Shown here: one piece after another, positions 1-6,167 of the stretch
How positions within the stretch are numbered: position 1 is the stretch's first letter
Layout of the letters: each line of letters starts with the position of its first letter
Assembly: GCA_036788095.1 (NCBI GenBank)
Contig: DAIQOA010000133.1
Location: 1-12,577, forward strand
Length of the DNA stretch: 12,577 nt
From: Anaerohabitans sp036788095
Lineage (GTDB): Bacteria > Zhuqueibacterota > Zhuqueibacteria > Residuimicrobiales > Residuimicrobiaceae
Reading direction: 5' to 3'
Notes under the pieces: generated by a model
Databases searched by the model: none
Told to the model about the DNA's origin: nothing
What the model saw: the letters and a program-made list of their open reading frames with translations, nothing else
Made by a program: the position numbers and the translations under genes

Positions 1-604
1 CCGCATAGCTGTACTTGAATTGATGACCGACGGACTCCTCGTCATAACCGAGATGGAAACAGCGGGGTGTGTCAAAGATATCGCACACCTCGCGGATCAA
101 ATCAGCGCACACCTTATAATAGGCGGCGGTGGAGACCTGCCGGCTGTACTCCTTTAGCCAGGTGTCATGGGCGGTGGAAAAGTTCAATTTGGGGATCGGT
201 TCCAGCCCCATGGCGCGCAGCCGTTTGAGCTCTTTACGGAACCGCCCGATGGGCCAGGAGCCCTTGACCGAGAGTTCTGGATGGCTTTCGTACTTTAGGC
301 CTTCACCGAGATCGATGACGATCAGGTTCATGCCCGCGGCCTGCATGCGGCCGGTAAGTGCTTGCCAGACGGATTCATCAAAGCGCAGGTGATCGGCCTG
401 ACACACCAGGGGCAATTCGTCCGGTCTGAATGCGCCCCAGCTGTCTACTGGGATGTCGGACCACATGTTCACGCCCAGGTGCAGCAACATGCCCCACCAG
501 AAATCCGGCGCCGCCTGCAGCGGGGCGGCCGCAGCCGGCAGAGAAGCGGATAGGGCTGCCGCCGCGCCCGCCTTGACAAACTCACGCCGCGATAAAAGAG
601 TCAT
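1..604 (-). CDS. Tat-exported GH20-like glycosidase family protein, partial (3' end off window)
   Basis: This frame is open from the ATG at 602-604 to the left edge, giving 201 residues with the C-terminus missing. The N-terminus carries a textbook twin-arginine motif (SRREFVK, residues 5-11) followed by an Ala-rich hydrophobic stretch to about residue 32, so the product should be exported folded by the Tat system. A Shine-Dalgarno GGAGGA at 612-617 (minus strand) lies 7 bases upstream. The mature part has TIM-barrel-like segments: MNLIVIDLG (92-100), GLEPIPKLNFSTAHD (133-147) and FHLGYDEE (183-190). The last resembles the HxGxDE catalytic signature of GH20 beta-hexosaminidases, with Asp188-Glu189 as the candidate pair. 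I infer a GH20-like hydrolase or an unassigned relative; the substrate is unknown. It diverges from the glycosidase/carbamoylation run to its right and may share a regulatory region with it. Confidence 0.85.
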   Translation of the reverse strand, partial: MTLLSRREFVKAGAAAALSASLPAAAAPLQAAPDFWWGMLLHLGVNMWSDIPVDSWGAFRPDELPLVCQADHLRFDESVWQALTGRMQAAGMNLIVIDLGEGLKYESHPELSVKGSWPIGRFRKELKRLRAMGLEPIPKLNFSTAHDTWLKEYSRQVSTAAYYKVCADLIREVCDIFDTPRCFHLGYDEESVGHQFKYSYA

Positions 605-611
605 CGTTCAT

Positions 612-617
612 TCCTCC
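612..617 (-). promoter_or_regulatory. Ribosome binding site for the Tat-signal gene
   Basis: Reading the minus strand, GGAGGA lies 7 bases before the ATG at 604-602. It fixes the start of a gene whose other end lies outside the window and supports the twin-arginine leader as its true N-terminus. Confidence 0.7.
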
Positions 618-966
618 GGAAAGACCATCTAGATCGTTTTTTCGTTGAGCCAACTGGTCCTTGTTTCTGCGATGCTCGTGCGGGAAATCTCGTTCATTGG
701 CGTTTGTTCCCGATTGTGGAGCTTTGGACTGCGGCCCAAACCATTGCTTCTTTCGCCACCGGCCGATTTGTACATTCTGGCGAGCACACCGGAACGGGGT
801 AGCATGGCCATCGGACCACGTGTTGGCCTAATTAAGCATTTTGGCTTTAATTCGCAAGCAGAATTCAAGTGATGGAAAGAAGTAAAGTGCGCTGTCGCCA
901 CGTTCGAAAAGTCGTCAGCGGCCGGCTGTGAAGACTGCTTTCCAGCCATGAATCGGACTCTGTACA

Positions 967-996
967 CCGGCGGCGGCCCGCCTTAGCCGGGTTTTT
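967..996 (+). terminator. Possible intrinsic terminator (plus strand)
   Basis: CCGGC (967-971) can pair with GCCGG (986-990). An inner GGC/GCC pair (972-974 / 980-982) can extend the fold, and a G plus TTTTT (992-996) follows. The shape fits a rho-independent terminator for plus-strand transcription. No convincing plus-strand gene lies upstream, so it could serve a non-coding transcript, insulate the downstream gene, or be chance GC-rich pairing. Confidence 0.35.
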
Positions 997-1007
997 CGCT
1001 TTTATTC

Positions 1008-1036
1008 TTGATTTTATAGGGTGGATTGGCTATTAT
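1008..1036 (+). promoter_or_regulatory. Candidate sigma70-type promoter for the GH172 gene
   Basis: TTGATT (1008-1013) and TATTAT (1031-1036) are separated by 17 bases, matching -35/-10 spacing, in an AT-rich patch just after the hairpin at 967-996. The distance to the ATG at 1199 is long (about 160 bases). A second -10-like box, TATAAA at 1147-1152, lies closer but has no good -35 partner. The promoter preferences of this organism are unknown, so this is a pattern match only. Confidence 0.25.
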
Positions 1037-1198
1037 AGCTCAAAGTTAATGAACGGCAAGTGGTTTTGCTCCGGTTTGTTGTGAAAATGACAGCCTGCTG
1101 CGTGGTGATGAACGGCTGTCCATGAGTCCATGCCGAGTTCCTGCTGTATAAAAATGGCAGATATAGATCACCATTCCACAATCGTGTGAGGCGGTTCC

Positions 1199-2365
1199 AT
1201 GCGTCGAATGTTGATTCTCCTGGCATTGGCGGTCTGTTTTCTTTTATTTCTGAGATGCAGTGAGCGGGATGAGGGCGGACTCTATCGCCTGAGATCTCTC
1301 GCCAGCCGCAGCGCCACGATGGAAAATCCAGCCGCACAGGCCGGCAGGGGCGGTATGAGCGGCAACGGGCTGAAAGCCAGTCCGGCGATCAAGTTGTTCA
1401 AGGCCGGCGCTGTCGCGACCCTTTTGGATCAAAAAGGCCCGGGCATGATCCGGCACATCTGGTGTACGGTGTCCTCCATCGAGCCCAGGGTACTGCGCAA
1501 TCTAATTTTACGGATGTACTGGGAAACTGAAACGATCCCGGCTGTGGAGGTCCCGTTGCCGGATTTTTTCGGCGTGGCCCATGGGGCTGTGGCGCCGATG
1601 TATTCGGATCTGGTTAGCGCGCAGACCGGACGCGGCTACAACTGCTTCATCCCCATGCCCTTTGCCGATAAAGCCCGCATCACCATCGCCAATGAGAGCG
1701 ACGAGGATCTTGACTGGTTCTTCTATCAGATCGATTTTACCCTGGGCGATAAAGTAACGGACGAGGACGGCCGGTTTCATGCCTCGTTTAATCGGAAGAA
1801 TCCAACCGTGTATGGCAGGGATTTCGTCATCCTCGAGGTAGCGAACGCCAGAGGAATGTACCTCGGCTGTGTGTTGGGCGTGCGGCCGCTTTCCCCGGGC
1901 TGGTGGGGGGAGGGCGAAGTCAAGATGTACATCGACGGCGATGAGGCCTTTCCAACCATCTGCGGGACTGGATTGGAAGACTATATCGGAGCGGCATGGG
2001 GGCTTGTCGAACACAGTACGCCGACCCAAGGGGCCCCACTGGTTCGCCCTTCGTTCACCTCGCTGTACCGGTTTCACATTCACGATCCGGTCTATTTTCA
2101 GAAAAACATCAAGGTCACGGTACAGCAAATGGGCAATGGTAAAAAGTCGCTTCTGCAACCGGTCTATGGCGACACGCTGATCTTCGGCTACAAGAACCAT
2201 CCGCGCCGCAGCCCGGATGACATTTACTATCTCCGTTCCGACGATGTCAGTTGCGTCGCCTTTTGGTACCAGTACCCTGTGAACCATCGCCGCATGGCTT
2301 TGCCGCCCAAAGAGGTCCGCAGCGCAAACCTTTTTAAGGAACAAGCCGAGCCGGCCAAGGATTAG
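1199..2365 (+). CDS. DUF2961 / GH172-family protein, probable lipoprotein
   Basis: The protein has 388 residues. GAGG at 1188-1191 lies 7 bases before the ATG. Residues 4-18 are hydrophobic and end at Cys20, suggesting a lipoprotein leader, although Arg at -1 is atypical. The mature part matches the DUF2961 family, now GH172, whose characterised members are alpha-D-fructofuranosidase/difructose-dianhydride enzymes and exo-alpha-D-arabinofuranosidases built from jelly-roll domains. Visible family signatures are GPGMIRHIW (80-88), VPLPDFFGVAHG (118-129), a Tyr/Phe-rich IPMPF block (151-155), GWWGEGEVKMYIDGD (234-248) and GTGLEDY (256-262). The Glu residues in the last two blocks (238/240 and 260) are the likely catalytic acids. 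The length is typical of short single-unit members. It is the first gene of the plus-strand run, with 73 bases to the SGNH hydrolase. Furanoside hydrolysis in the envelope is inferred; the exact sugar cannot be told. Confidence 0.9.
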   Translation: MRRMLILLALAVCFLLFLRCSERDEGGLYRLRSLASRSATMENPAAQAGRGGMSGNGLKASPAIKLFKAGAVATLLDQKGPGMIRHIWCTVSSIEPRVLRNLILRMYWETETIPAVEVPLPDFFGVAHGAVAPMYSDLVSAQTGRGYNCFIPMPFADKARITIANESDEDLDWFFYQIDFTLGDKVTDEDGRFHASFNRKNPTVYGRDFVILEVANARGMYLGCVLGVRPLSPGWWGEGEVKMYIDGDEAFPTICGTGLEDYIGAAWGLVEHSTPTQGAPLVRPSFTSLYRFHIHDPVYFQKNIKVTVQQMGNGKKSLLQPVYGDTLIFGYKNHPRRSPDDIYYLRSDDVSCVAFWYQYPVNHRRMALPPKEVRSANLFKEQAEPAKD

Positions 2366-2438
2366 CCTTTCAAAGAGCCCTGTGGCCCACGGGACAGCCG
2401 ATCATGTGTTTTGTTGAATAGCGGTTGAATGGAACAGG

Positions 2439-3548
2439 ATGAAGCATTCACTCTTTATCATAATCTCCGTGCTGGCGGGCATTTTGATCGCCCTGTTGCT
2501 CGCCGAAGGGATCCTGCAGATTCACAATCCGTTCAGACCACGGATAAGGTACAATCGCATCATTCTGGCCAGAAACATGGTCGAACGGTTCGAGAACAAA
2601 CGGATCGCAGGTCTGGACCCTGTTATTACCATTAAAAGAAACTGTTTGGGTTTTCGCGGACCTGATCCGCCGGTCAACTTTTCCGCCTGCCGGACCATTC
2701 TCACGGTTGGCGGCAGTACCACCGAATGCCGTTACCTTAGTGAGGGCGACACTTGGCCGGATCATCTGCAGGCTTGTCTGCAGGCCTGCGACGATTCCAT
2801 CTGGGTCAATAACGCCGGGCTGGACGGCCACTCGACTTTTGGTCATTTGATTTTGATGAACGATTACCTGTTGGGGTTGCGGCCTGATCTGGTGCTGATG
2901 ATGACCGGCCTCAACGAGATTGGTCGGTCCGATCTGGTGGATCAGGAATTCGAGAATGTCAAGGAGGGCCTTCAGTTGCATTCAGTGGAGGGCTTTCTCA
3001 AATCTCTGGGCAATTATAGCGAGATCATCTCGATCGTGTTGAATCTGTATCGATACGAGCGCGCCAGAAGCAGGGGGGTGACGCACCGCCCCTTTGATGT
3101 GCGCTCTTTGAACACCATCGTAGAGTCCCCGCAGGTCATCGCCGCTGTTCTGGAAAAACATCGCCGCCGCTTCCTGCAACCCTATGAGCAACGCCTGCGC
3201 AAACTCATTGAATTGGCGCAAGGCTCTGGGATCGAGCCGGTCCTGATCACGCAGCCGGCGTTGTACGGAGATGCTCGCGACGATATGACCGGCGTGGAAC
3301 TTGGATCCGCTAATTTCAATGGAAAAAGCGGTCATCTGAATTGGGCGATCCTGCAGCTCTACAATCAGGTCACGGCCAGGGTGGGCTTGGCGACGGGCAG
3401 CCTGCTGATCGATCTGGCGGAGAAACTGCCGAAAAGCTCCCGCTACTATTACGACAGCGTGCATTTCAGCAAAGACGGCGCTCGCGCGGTCGCGGCCATC
3501 GTCTGTGCGGATCTGCAGGCTCACTGGCAGACCGCCGAAATCCCTTGA
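2439..3548 (+). CDS. Membrane-anchored SGNH/GDSL hydrolase
   Basis: The protein has 369 residues. An N-terminal hydrophobic helix (about 5-24) would anchor it in the inner membrane with the catalytic domain outside. SGNH blocks appear in order: GGSTTEC (91-97) with Ser93 as candidate nucleophile, NAGLDGHS (125-132) supplying the block II Gly, TGLNE (156-160) with Asn159, and DSVHF (339-343) with the Asp339/His342 pair. All four hallmark positions are present, so an active esterase or acylhydrolase is expected. The start overlaps a weak GGAACAGG ribosome site; an ATG ten bases upstream is in another frame. It precedes a carbamoyltransferase, as GDSL-type hydrolases do in several carbamoylation loci, including sxtL of the saxitoxin cluster. 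It could remove or transfer an acyl or carbamoyl group on the same product, but that role is inference. Confidence 0.9.
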   Translation: MKHSLFIIISVLAGILIALLLAEGILQIHNPFRPRIRYNRIILARNMVERFENKRIAGLDPVITIKRNCLGFRGPDPPVNFSACRTILTVGGSTTECRYLSEGDTWPDHLQACLQACDDSIWVNNAGLDGHSTFGHLILMNDYLLGLRPDLVLMMTGLNEIGRSDLVDQEFENVKEGLQLHSVEGFLKSLGNYSEIISIVLNLYRYERARSRGVTHRPFDVRSLNTIVESPQVIAAVLEKHRRRFLQPYEQRLRKLIELAQGSGIEPVLITQPALYGDARDDMTGVELGSANFNGKSGHLNWAILQLYNQVTARVGLATGSLLIDLAEKLPKSSRYYYDSVHFSKDGARAVAAIVCADLQAHWQTAEIP

Positions 3549-3606
3549 TCAGAAAGAAAAATTTTCTATCTTACTAAAGATGATACACGCGCGGTGGCGA
3601 CGCGCG
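3545..3606 (+). promoter_or_regulatory. AT-rich patch plus GC hairpin in the carbamoyltransferase leader
   Basis: The 100-base gap before the carbamoyltransferase contains a weak promoter-like pair, TTGATC (3545-3550) and TATCTT (3567-3572), spaced 16 bases apart. This is followed by CGCGCG arms (3588-3593 and 3601-3606) around a 7-base loop. The hairpin has no T-run, so it is not a standard terminator. It could be a leader structure or a chance repeat. The main point is that the carbamoyltransferase might have its own promoter. Confidence 0.2.
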
Positions 3607-3648
3607 GAACAATACTCTTTTGCTCCATCCGTCGAAAACAGGATTTCT

Positions 3649-5514
3649 ATGAGCGCCCTTTTAGGCATCTCTGCGTTTTATCACGATTCCGCCGCTGCTT
3701 TGATTCAGGACGGCCGCATCGTCGCTGCCGCGCAAGAGGAACGGTTCTCGCGTAAAAAACATACGCCGGAATTTCCGGCGCAGGCGATCAAATACTGTCT
3801 GGAAGAATCGGGACTGGCACTTGATGAGTTGAGCGATGTGGTTTTTTACGACAAACCGCTGCTCAAGTTTGAACGCCTGTTGGAGACCTATTATCAATTC
3901 GCGCCCAGGGGTTTGACCTCCTTTCTCGCCGCGATACCTGTGTGGATCAGAGAAAAGATGTTTCTGAAGAAAATGCTGCTTGACGGCCTGGCGCAGATTG
4001 AGAAATACGATAGAAAAAAATGCAAGCTGTTGTTTCCCGCGCACCACTTGTCTCATGCGGCCAGCGCATTTTATCCGTCGCCTTATGCGGAGGCGGCCAT
4101 CCTCACCATTGACGGCGTCGGCGAATGGGCCACCGCTTCCATCAGCCACGGCAAAGGACGACGGATCACCCTGCTGAAGGAATTGCGATTCCCCCATTCC
4201 GTCGGTCTGTTGTATTCCGCCTTTACCTATTATCTGGGCTTCCGGGTCAATTCGGGAGAGTATAAATTGATGGGGCTGGCGCCCTATGGAAATCCCGATG
4301 CGGAGCAGACTCACACCTACATCCGTCTGATCAAGCAGCACCTGGTGACCGTGCGCGAGGATGGATCCATCCGGCTGAATCAGGATTATTTCAACTATGC
4401 CACCGGCCTGTCCATGGTCCAGGAAAAAAAATGGCGGGCGCTGTTCGGATTTGCCGTAGTGGCGCCCGGGGGCGAACTGGAACAGGCGCATTGCAATCTG
4501 GCCTATGCGATCCAACAGGTCACCGAAGAGATCGTGTTCAAAATGGCCGCGGAGGCCAAGCGGATCACCTCGGCCGAGCATCTGTGCCTGGCCGGGGGGG
4601 TGGCGCTCAACTGTGTGGCCAACGGCAAACTGCTCAAGCAAGGGCTGTTCAAAGAGATTTATATCCAGCCGGCGGCGGGCGATGCCGGCGGCGCCCTGGG
4701 CGCCGCGCTGGCCGCTCATCACCTCTATTTTGAGCAGGAGCGTAATCCGGCTCTGCAAGGTGATGCCATGCGGGGGACTTATTGGGGTCCGGAATTTTCC
4801 GACAAAGAAGCGCTCCTCGCCTTTAAAAGACACAAAGCGGCCTACCAGCGGATGGATTCCGTTGATCAATTGTGCCGGACCGTCGCCGATCTGCTCGAAC
4901 AGGGCCACGTGATCGGCTGGTTCCAGGGCCGGATGGAATACGGCCCCCGGGCACTGGGCAATCGCAGCATTCTCGGCGATGCCAGAAATCCGGAGATGCA
5001 GAAAAAATTGAATCTGAAGATCAAGTACCGTGAAGGGTTCAGGCCCTTTGCGCCTGCGGTGTTGTATGAGGATGCGAAGGAATATTTTGATCTGCCGGCG
5101 CCCTCCCCGTATATGCTGCTGATCGCCGATGTGCGCAAGGAGAGACGAAAAAAACTGCCCGAACGCTTCCATGAAATGGGTCTGTGGGAAAAGCTGTATC
5201 ATGAACGCAGCGATGTGCCGGCGGTCACCCATCTGGATTTTTCCGCGCGTATTCAGACCGTTCATCGGGAGACGAATCCACGATTCTGGCAGCTCATCGC
5301 TTCGTTTAAGGAAAAAACAGGGTACGGTCTGTTGGTGAATACCAGTTTTAATGTGCGCGGCGAGCCTATGGTCTGTACGCCGGACGATGCCTATCGCTGT
5401 TTTATGCGAACCGAGATGGATGAACTGGTGGTGAACGATTTCATACTGAAAAAAACGGATCAGCCCGACTGGCAAAACCGGTCTAAATGGATGGAAACAT
5501 TTCAATCCGATTAA
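3649..5514 (+). CDS. O-carbamoyltransferase, NodU/CmcH/TobZ family
   Basis: The protein has 621 residues, the usual family length. These enzymes transfer the carbamoyl group of carbamoyl phosphate, through a carbamoyl-adenylate, to a hydroxyl of a sugar or metabolite. The N-terminal Kae1-like domain starts LLGISAFYHDSAAAL (4-18). It carries HHLSH (132-136), TIDGVGEW (153-160) and AAGDAGG (342-348); His132, His136, Asp155 and Asp345 match the order and near-spacing of the metal ligands known in TobZ. The C-terminal YrdC-like domain shows GRMEYGPRALGNRS (427-440), FRPFAPAVL (464-472) and NTSFNVRGEP (564-573). I chose ATG 3649 because the family N-terminus begins there and AGGA sits just upstream; the in-frame start at 3505 would overlap the preceding gene. 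The 32-base gap to DUF5989 suggests cotranscription. The enzyme should be cytosolic. The acceptor is not known. Confidence 0.95.
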   Translation: MSALLGISAFYHDSAAALIQDGRIVAAAQEERFSRKKHTPEFPAQAIKYCLEESGLALDELSDVVFYDKPLLKFERLLETYYQFAPRGLTSFLAAIPVWIREKMFLKKMLLDGLAQIEKYDRKKCKLLFPAHHLSHAASAFYPSPYAEAAILTIDGVGEWATASISHGKGRRITLLKELRFPHSVGLLYSAFTYYLGFRVNSGEYKLMGLAPYGNPDAEQTHTYIRLIKQHLVTVREDGSIRLNQDYFNYATGLSMVQEKKWRALFGFAVVAPGGELEQAHCNLAYAIQQVTEEIVFKMAAEAKRITSAEHLCLAGGVALNCVANGKLLKQGLFKEIYIQPAAGDAGGALGAALAAHHLYFEQERNPALQGDAMRGTYWGPEFSDKEALLAFKRHKAAYQRMDSVDQLCRTVADLLEQGHVIGWFQGRMEYGPRALGNRSILGDARNPEMQKKLNLKIKYREGFRPFAPAVLYEDAKEYFDLPAPSPYMLLIADVRKERRKKLPERFHEMGLWEKLYHERSDVPAVTHLDFSARIQTVHRETNPRFWQLIASFKEKTGYGLLVNTSFNVRGEPMVCTPDDAYRCFMRTEMDELVVNDFILKKTDQPDWQNRSKWMETFQSD

Positions 5515-5546
5515 AGGGTGTCCCAAACAGGGAAAGGAAACGATAC

Positions 5547-5696
5547 ATGGAGTTCTTGAAAGATCTTTGGCTTTTTATGAGGGAGCGGAAAAAATTCTGG
5601 CTGGCGCCGATCATCCTCTTGTTGCTGCTTCTGGGTGTGTTGATCGTGTTCGGCAGCGGCACAGCCATCGCCCCCTTTATCTACACTTTGTTTTAG
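5547..5696 (+). CDS. DUF5989 family membrane microprotein (SxtK-like)
   Basis: This is a 49-residue protein. The ATG at 5547 is preceded by AAAGGA (5533-5538), and the protein from here has the compact form of the family. An in-frame ATG at 5487 lies inside the carbamoyltransferase gene and is unlikely. A short amphipathic start (EFLKDLWLFMRERKKFW, 2-18) with a basic patch is followed by one transmembrane helix (about 19-36) and a small tail ending IYTLF. Proteins of this kind sit next to carbamoyltransferase and SxtJ genes in many bacteria, and the saxitoxin cluster has a similarly tiny sxtK beside sxtI and sxtJ. Its biochemical role is unknown. A membrane tether or adaptor for the cytosolic carbamoyltransferase is a reasonable inference from size, topology and position. 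It is easily missed by gene callers because of its length. Confidence 0.85.
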   Translation: MEFLKDLWLFMRERKKFWLAPIILLLLLLGVLIVFGSGTAIAPFIYTLF

Positions 5697-5711
5697 CCCG
5701 GAATCAACGCC

Positions 5712-6071
5712 ATGAACAAGGATGCAGCGAAATCCACCCTGTTGGTCCTCATGACGGGATGTTTAGCCCTGTTTCTGCTTTTCAGCTGGAACGGCTGGAT
5801 CGTTCTCTCATTCCTCCTGGGGCTGATCGGTGTTTTTTTTCCCTGGTTGAGTGAAAAAATTCATTGGAGCTGGATGAAGCTGGCCGATCTTTTGGGGATG
5901 GTCGTTCCCCAAATCGTGCTGACCATGGTGTTCTATGGCGTCCTTCTTCCCCTGGCGCTCATCTCCCGGTTGTTCCGCCGCGATCCTCTGATGCTCTCCG
6001 AAAAATATGACAGCTATTTCATCGACATCCATCAAGATCCGGAGAAAGAGGATTTCACCAAGATCTGGTAG
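5712..6071 (+). CDS. SxtJ-family membrane protein
   Basis: The protein has 119 residues and begins 15 bases after the DUF5989 stop; CCGGA at 5699-5702 is a weak ribosome site. Hydrophobic segments at about 8-24, 27-46 and 62-86 predict three membrane passes. A soluble C-terminal tail (87-119) follows, rich in charged residues: RRDPLMLSEKYDSYF at 89-103, then IDIHQDPEKEDF. Length, topology and gene order match the SxtJ family, named after the saxitoxin cluster, where its function is also unknown. It normally occurs beside a carbamoyltransferase, often with DUF5989. I infer that it works with that enzyme at the inner membrane, for example in presenting a lipid-linked or exported acceptor. The sequence itself shows no catalytic motif. 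Confidence 0.88.
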   Translation: MNKDAAKSTLLVLMTGCLALFLLFSWNGWIVLSFLLGLIGVFFPWLSEKIHWSWMKLADLLGMVVPQIVLTMVFYGVLLPLALISRLFRRDPLMLSEKYDSYFIDIHQDPEKEDFTKIW

Positions 6072-6100
6072 GCTGGGCGGGAGGTTATGAGAACTAAAGC

Positions 6101-6116
6101 CCCGCTACGACGCGGG
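6101..6116. repeat. REP-like hairpin in the SxtJ-GH127 spacer
   Basis: CCCGC (6101-6105) and GCGGG (6112-6116) can form a short stem with a 6-base loop. The arms lie in a context reading CTAAAGCCCCGCTACGA, which resembles the dispersed palindromic elements scattered in many genomes. No T-run follows, so a terminator is unlikely. Copy number elsewhere in the genome cannot be judged from this window. Confidence 0.3.
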
Positions 6117-6167
6117 TTGCCGGTACCTTGTCTGCGACTAAAAAGGCCAGTCAGGAAAAGAGCAACA

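Larger units (their letters stand above)
605..1198. other. Divergent intergenic region, no supported gene
   Basis: This stretch separates the minus-strand Tat gene from the plus-strand GH172-like gene. It contains overlapping open frames on both strands (645-872 plus, 629-967 minus). Both begin with non-ATG codons (TTG and GTG), neither has a ribosome binding site, and neither product resembles a family I recognise. It also contains an imperfect inverted repeat (844-853 / 861-870), a terminator-like hairpin (967-996), a sigma70-like promoter candidate (1008-1036), a TATAAA box at 1147-1152, and two copies of ATGAACGGC (1049-1057, 1108-1116). The simplest reading is a regulatory region with possibly a non-coding or repeat element inside it. 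Confidence 0.6.

Noticed and set aside
629..967. Minus-strand 112-codon and plus-strand 75-codon (645-872) frames
   Set aside because: They overlap each other in antisense, have non-ATG starts and no ribosome site, and show no domain. They are treated as possible repeat or regulatory sequence.
1508..2344. 278-codon minus-strand frame opposite the GH172-like gene
   Set aside because: It lies fully antisense to a gene with strong family motifs, and no ribosome site or domain is visible.
2366..2438. Terminator between the GH172 and SGNH genes
   Set aside because: The GC-rich stretch around GTGGCCCAC can pair only briefly and no T-run follows directly.
3505..3648. N-terminal extension of the carbamoyltransferase to an upstream start
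   Set aside because: It overlaps the SGNH hydrolase stop and adds 48 residues not typical of the family. ATG 3649 has a ribosome site and the usual N-terminus.
3661..5526. 621-codon open frame on the minus strand
   Set aside because: It is the mirror of the carbamoyltransferase gene, whose plus-strand protein has clear family motifs. The minus product shows no recognisable domain and is rich in His/Arg/Gln as expected of an antisense shadow.
2439..6071. A saxitoxin-like biosynthetic cluster
   Set aside because: Only the carbamoylation-related families are shared. No polyketide synthase-like, amidinotransferase or Rieske oxygenase gene is present in the window.
6087..6167. Upstream start of the GH127 protein
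   Set aside because: It adds a 27-residue Arg-rich segment before the lipoprotein leader, and the ribosome site is only 2 bases from the ATG.
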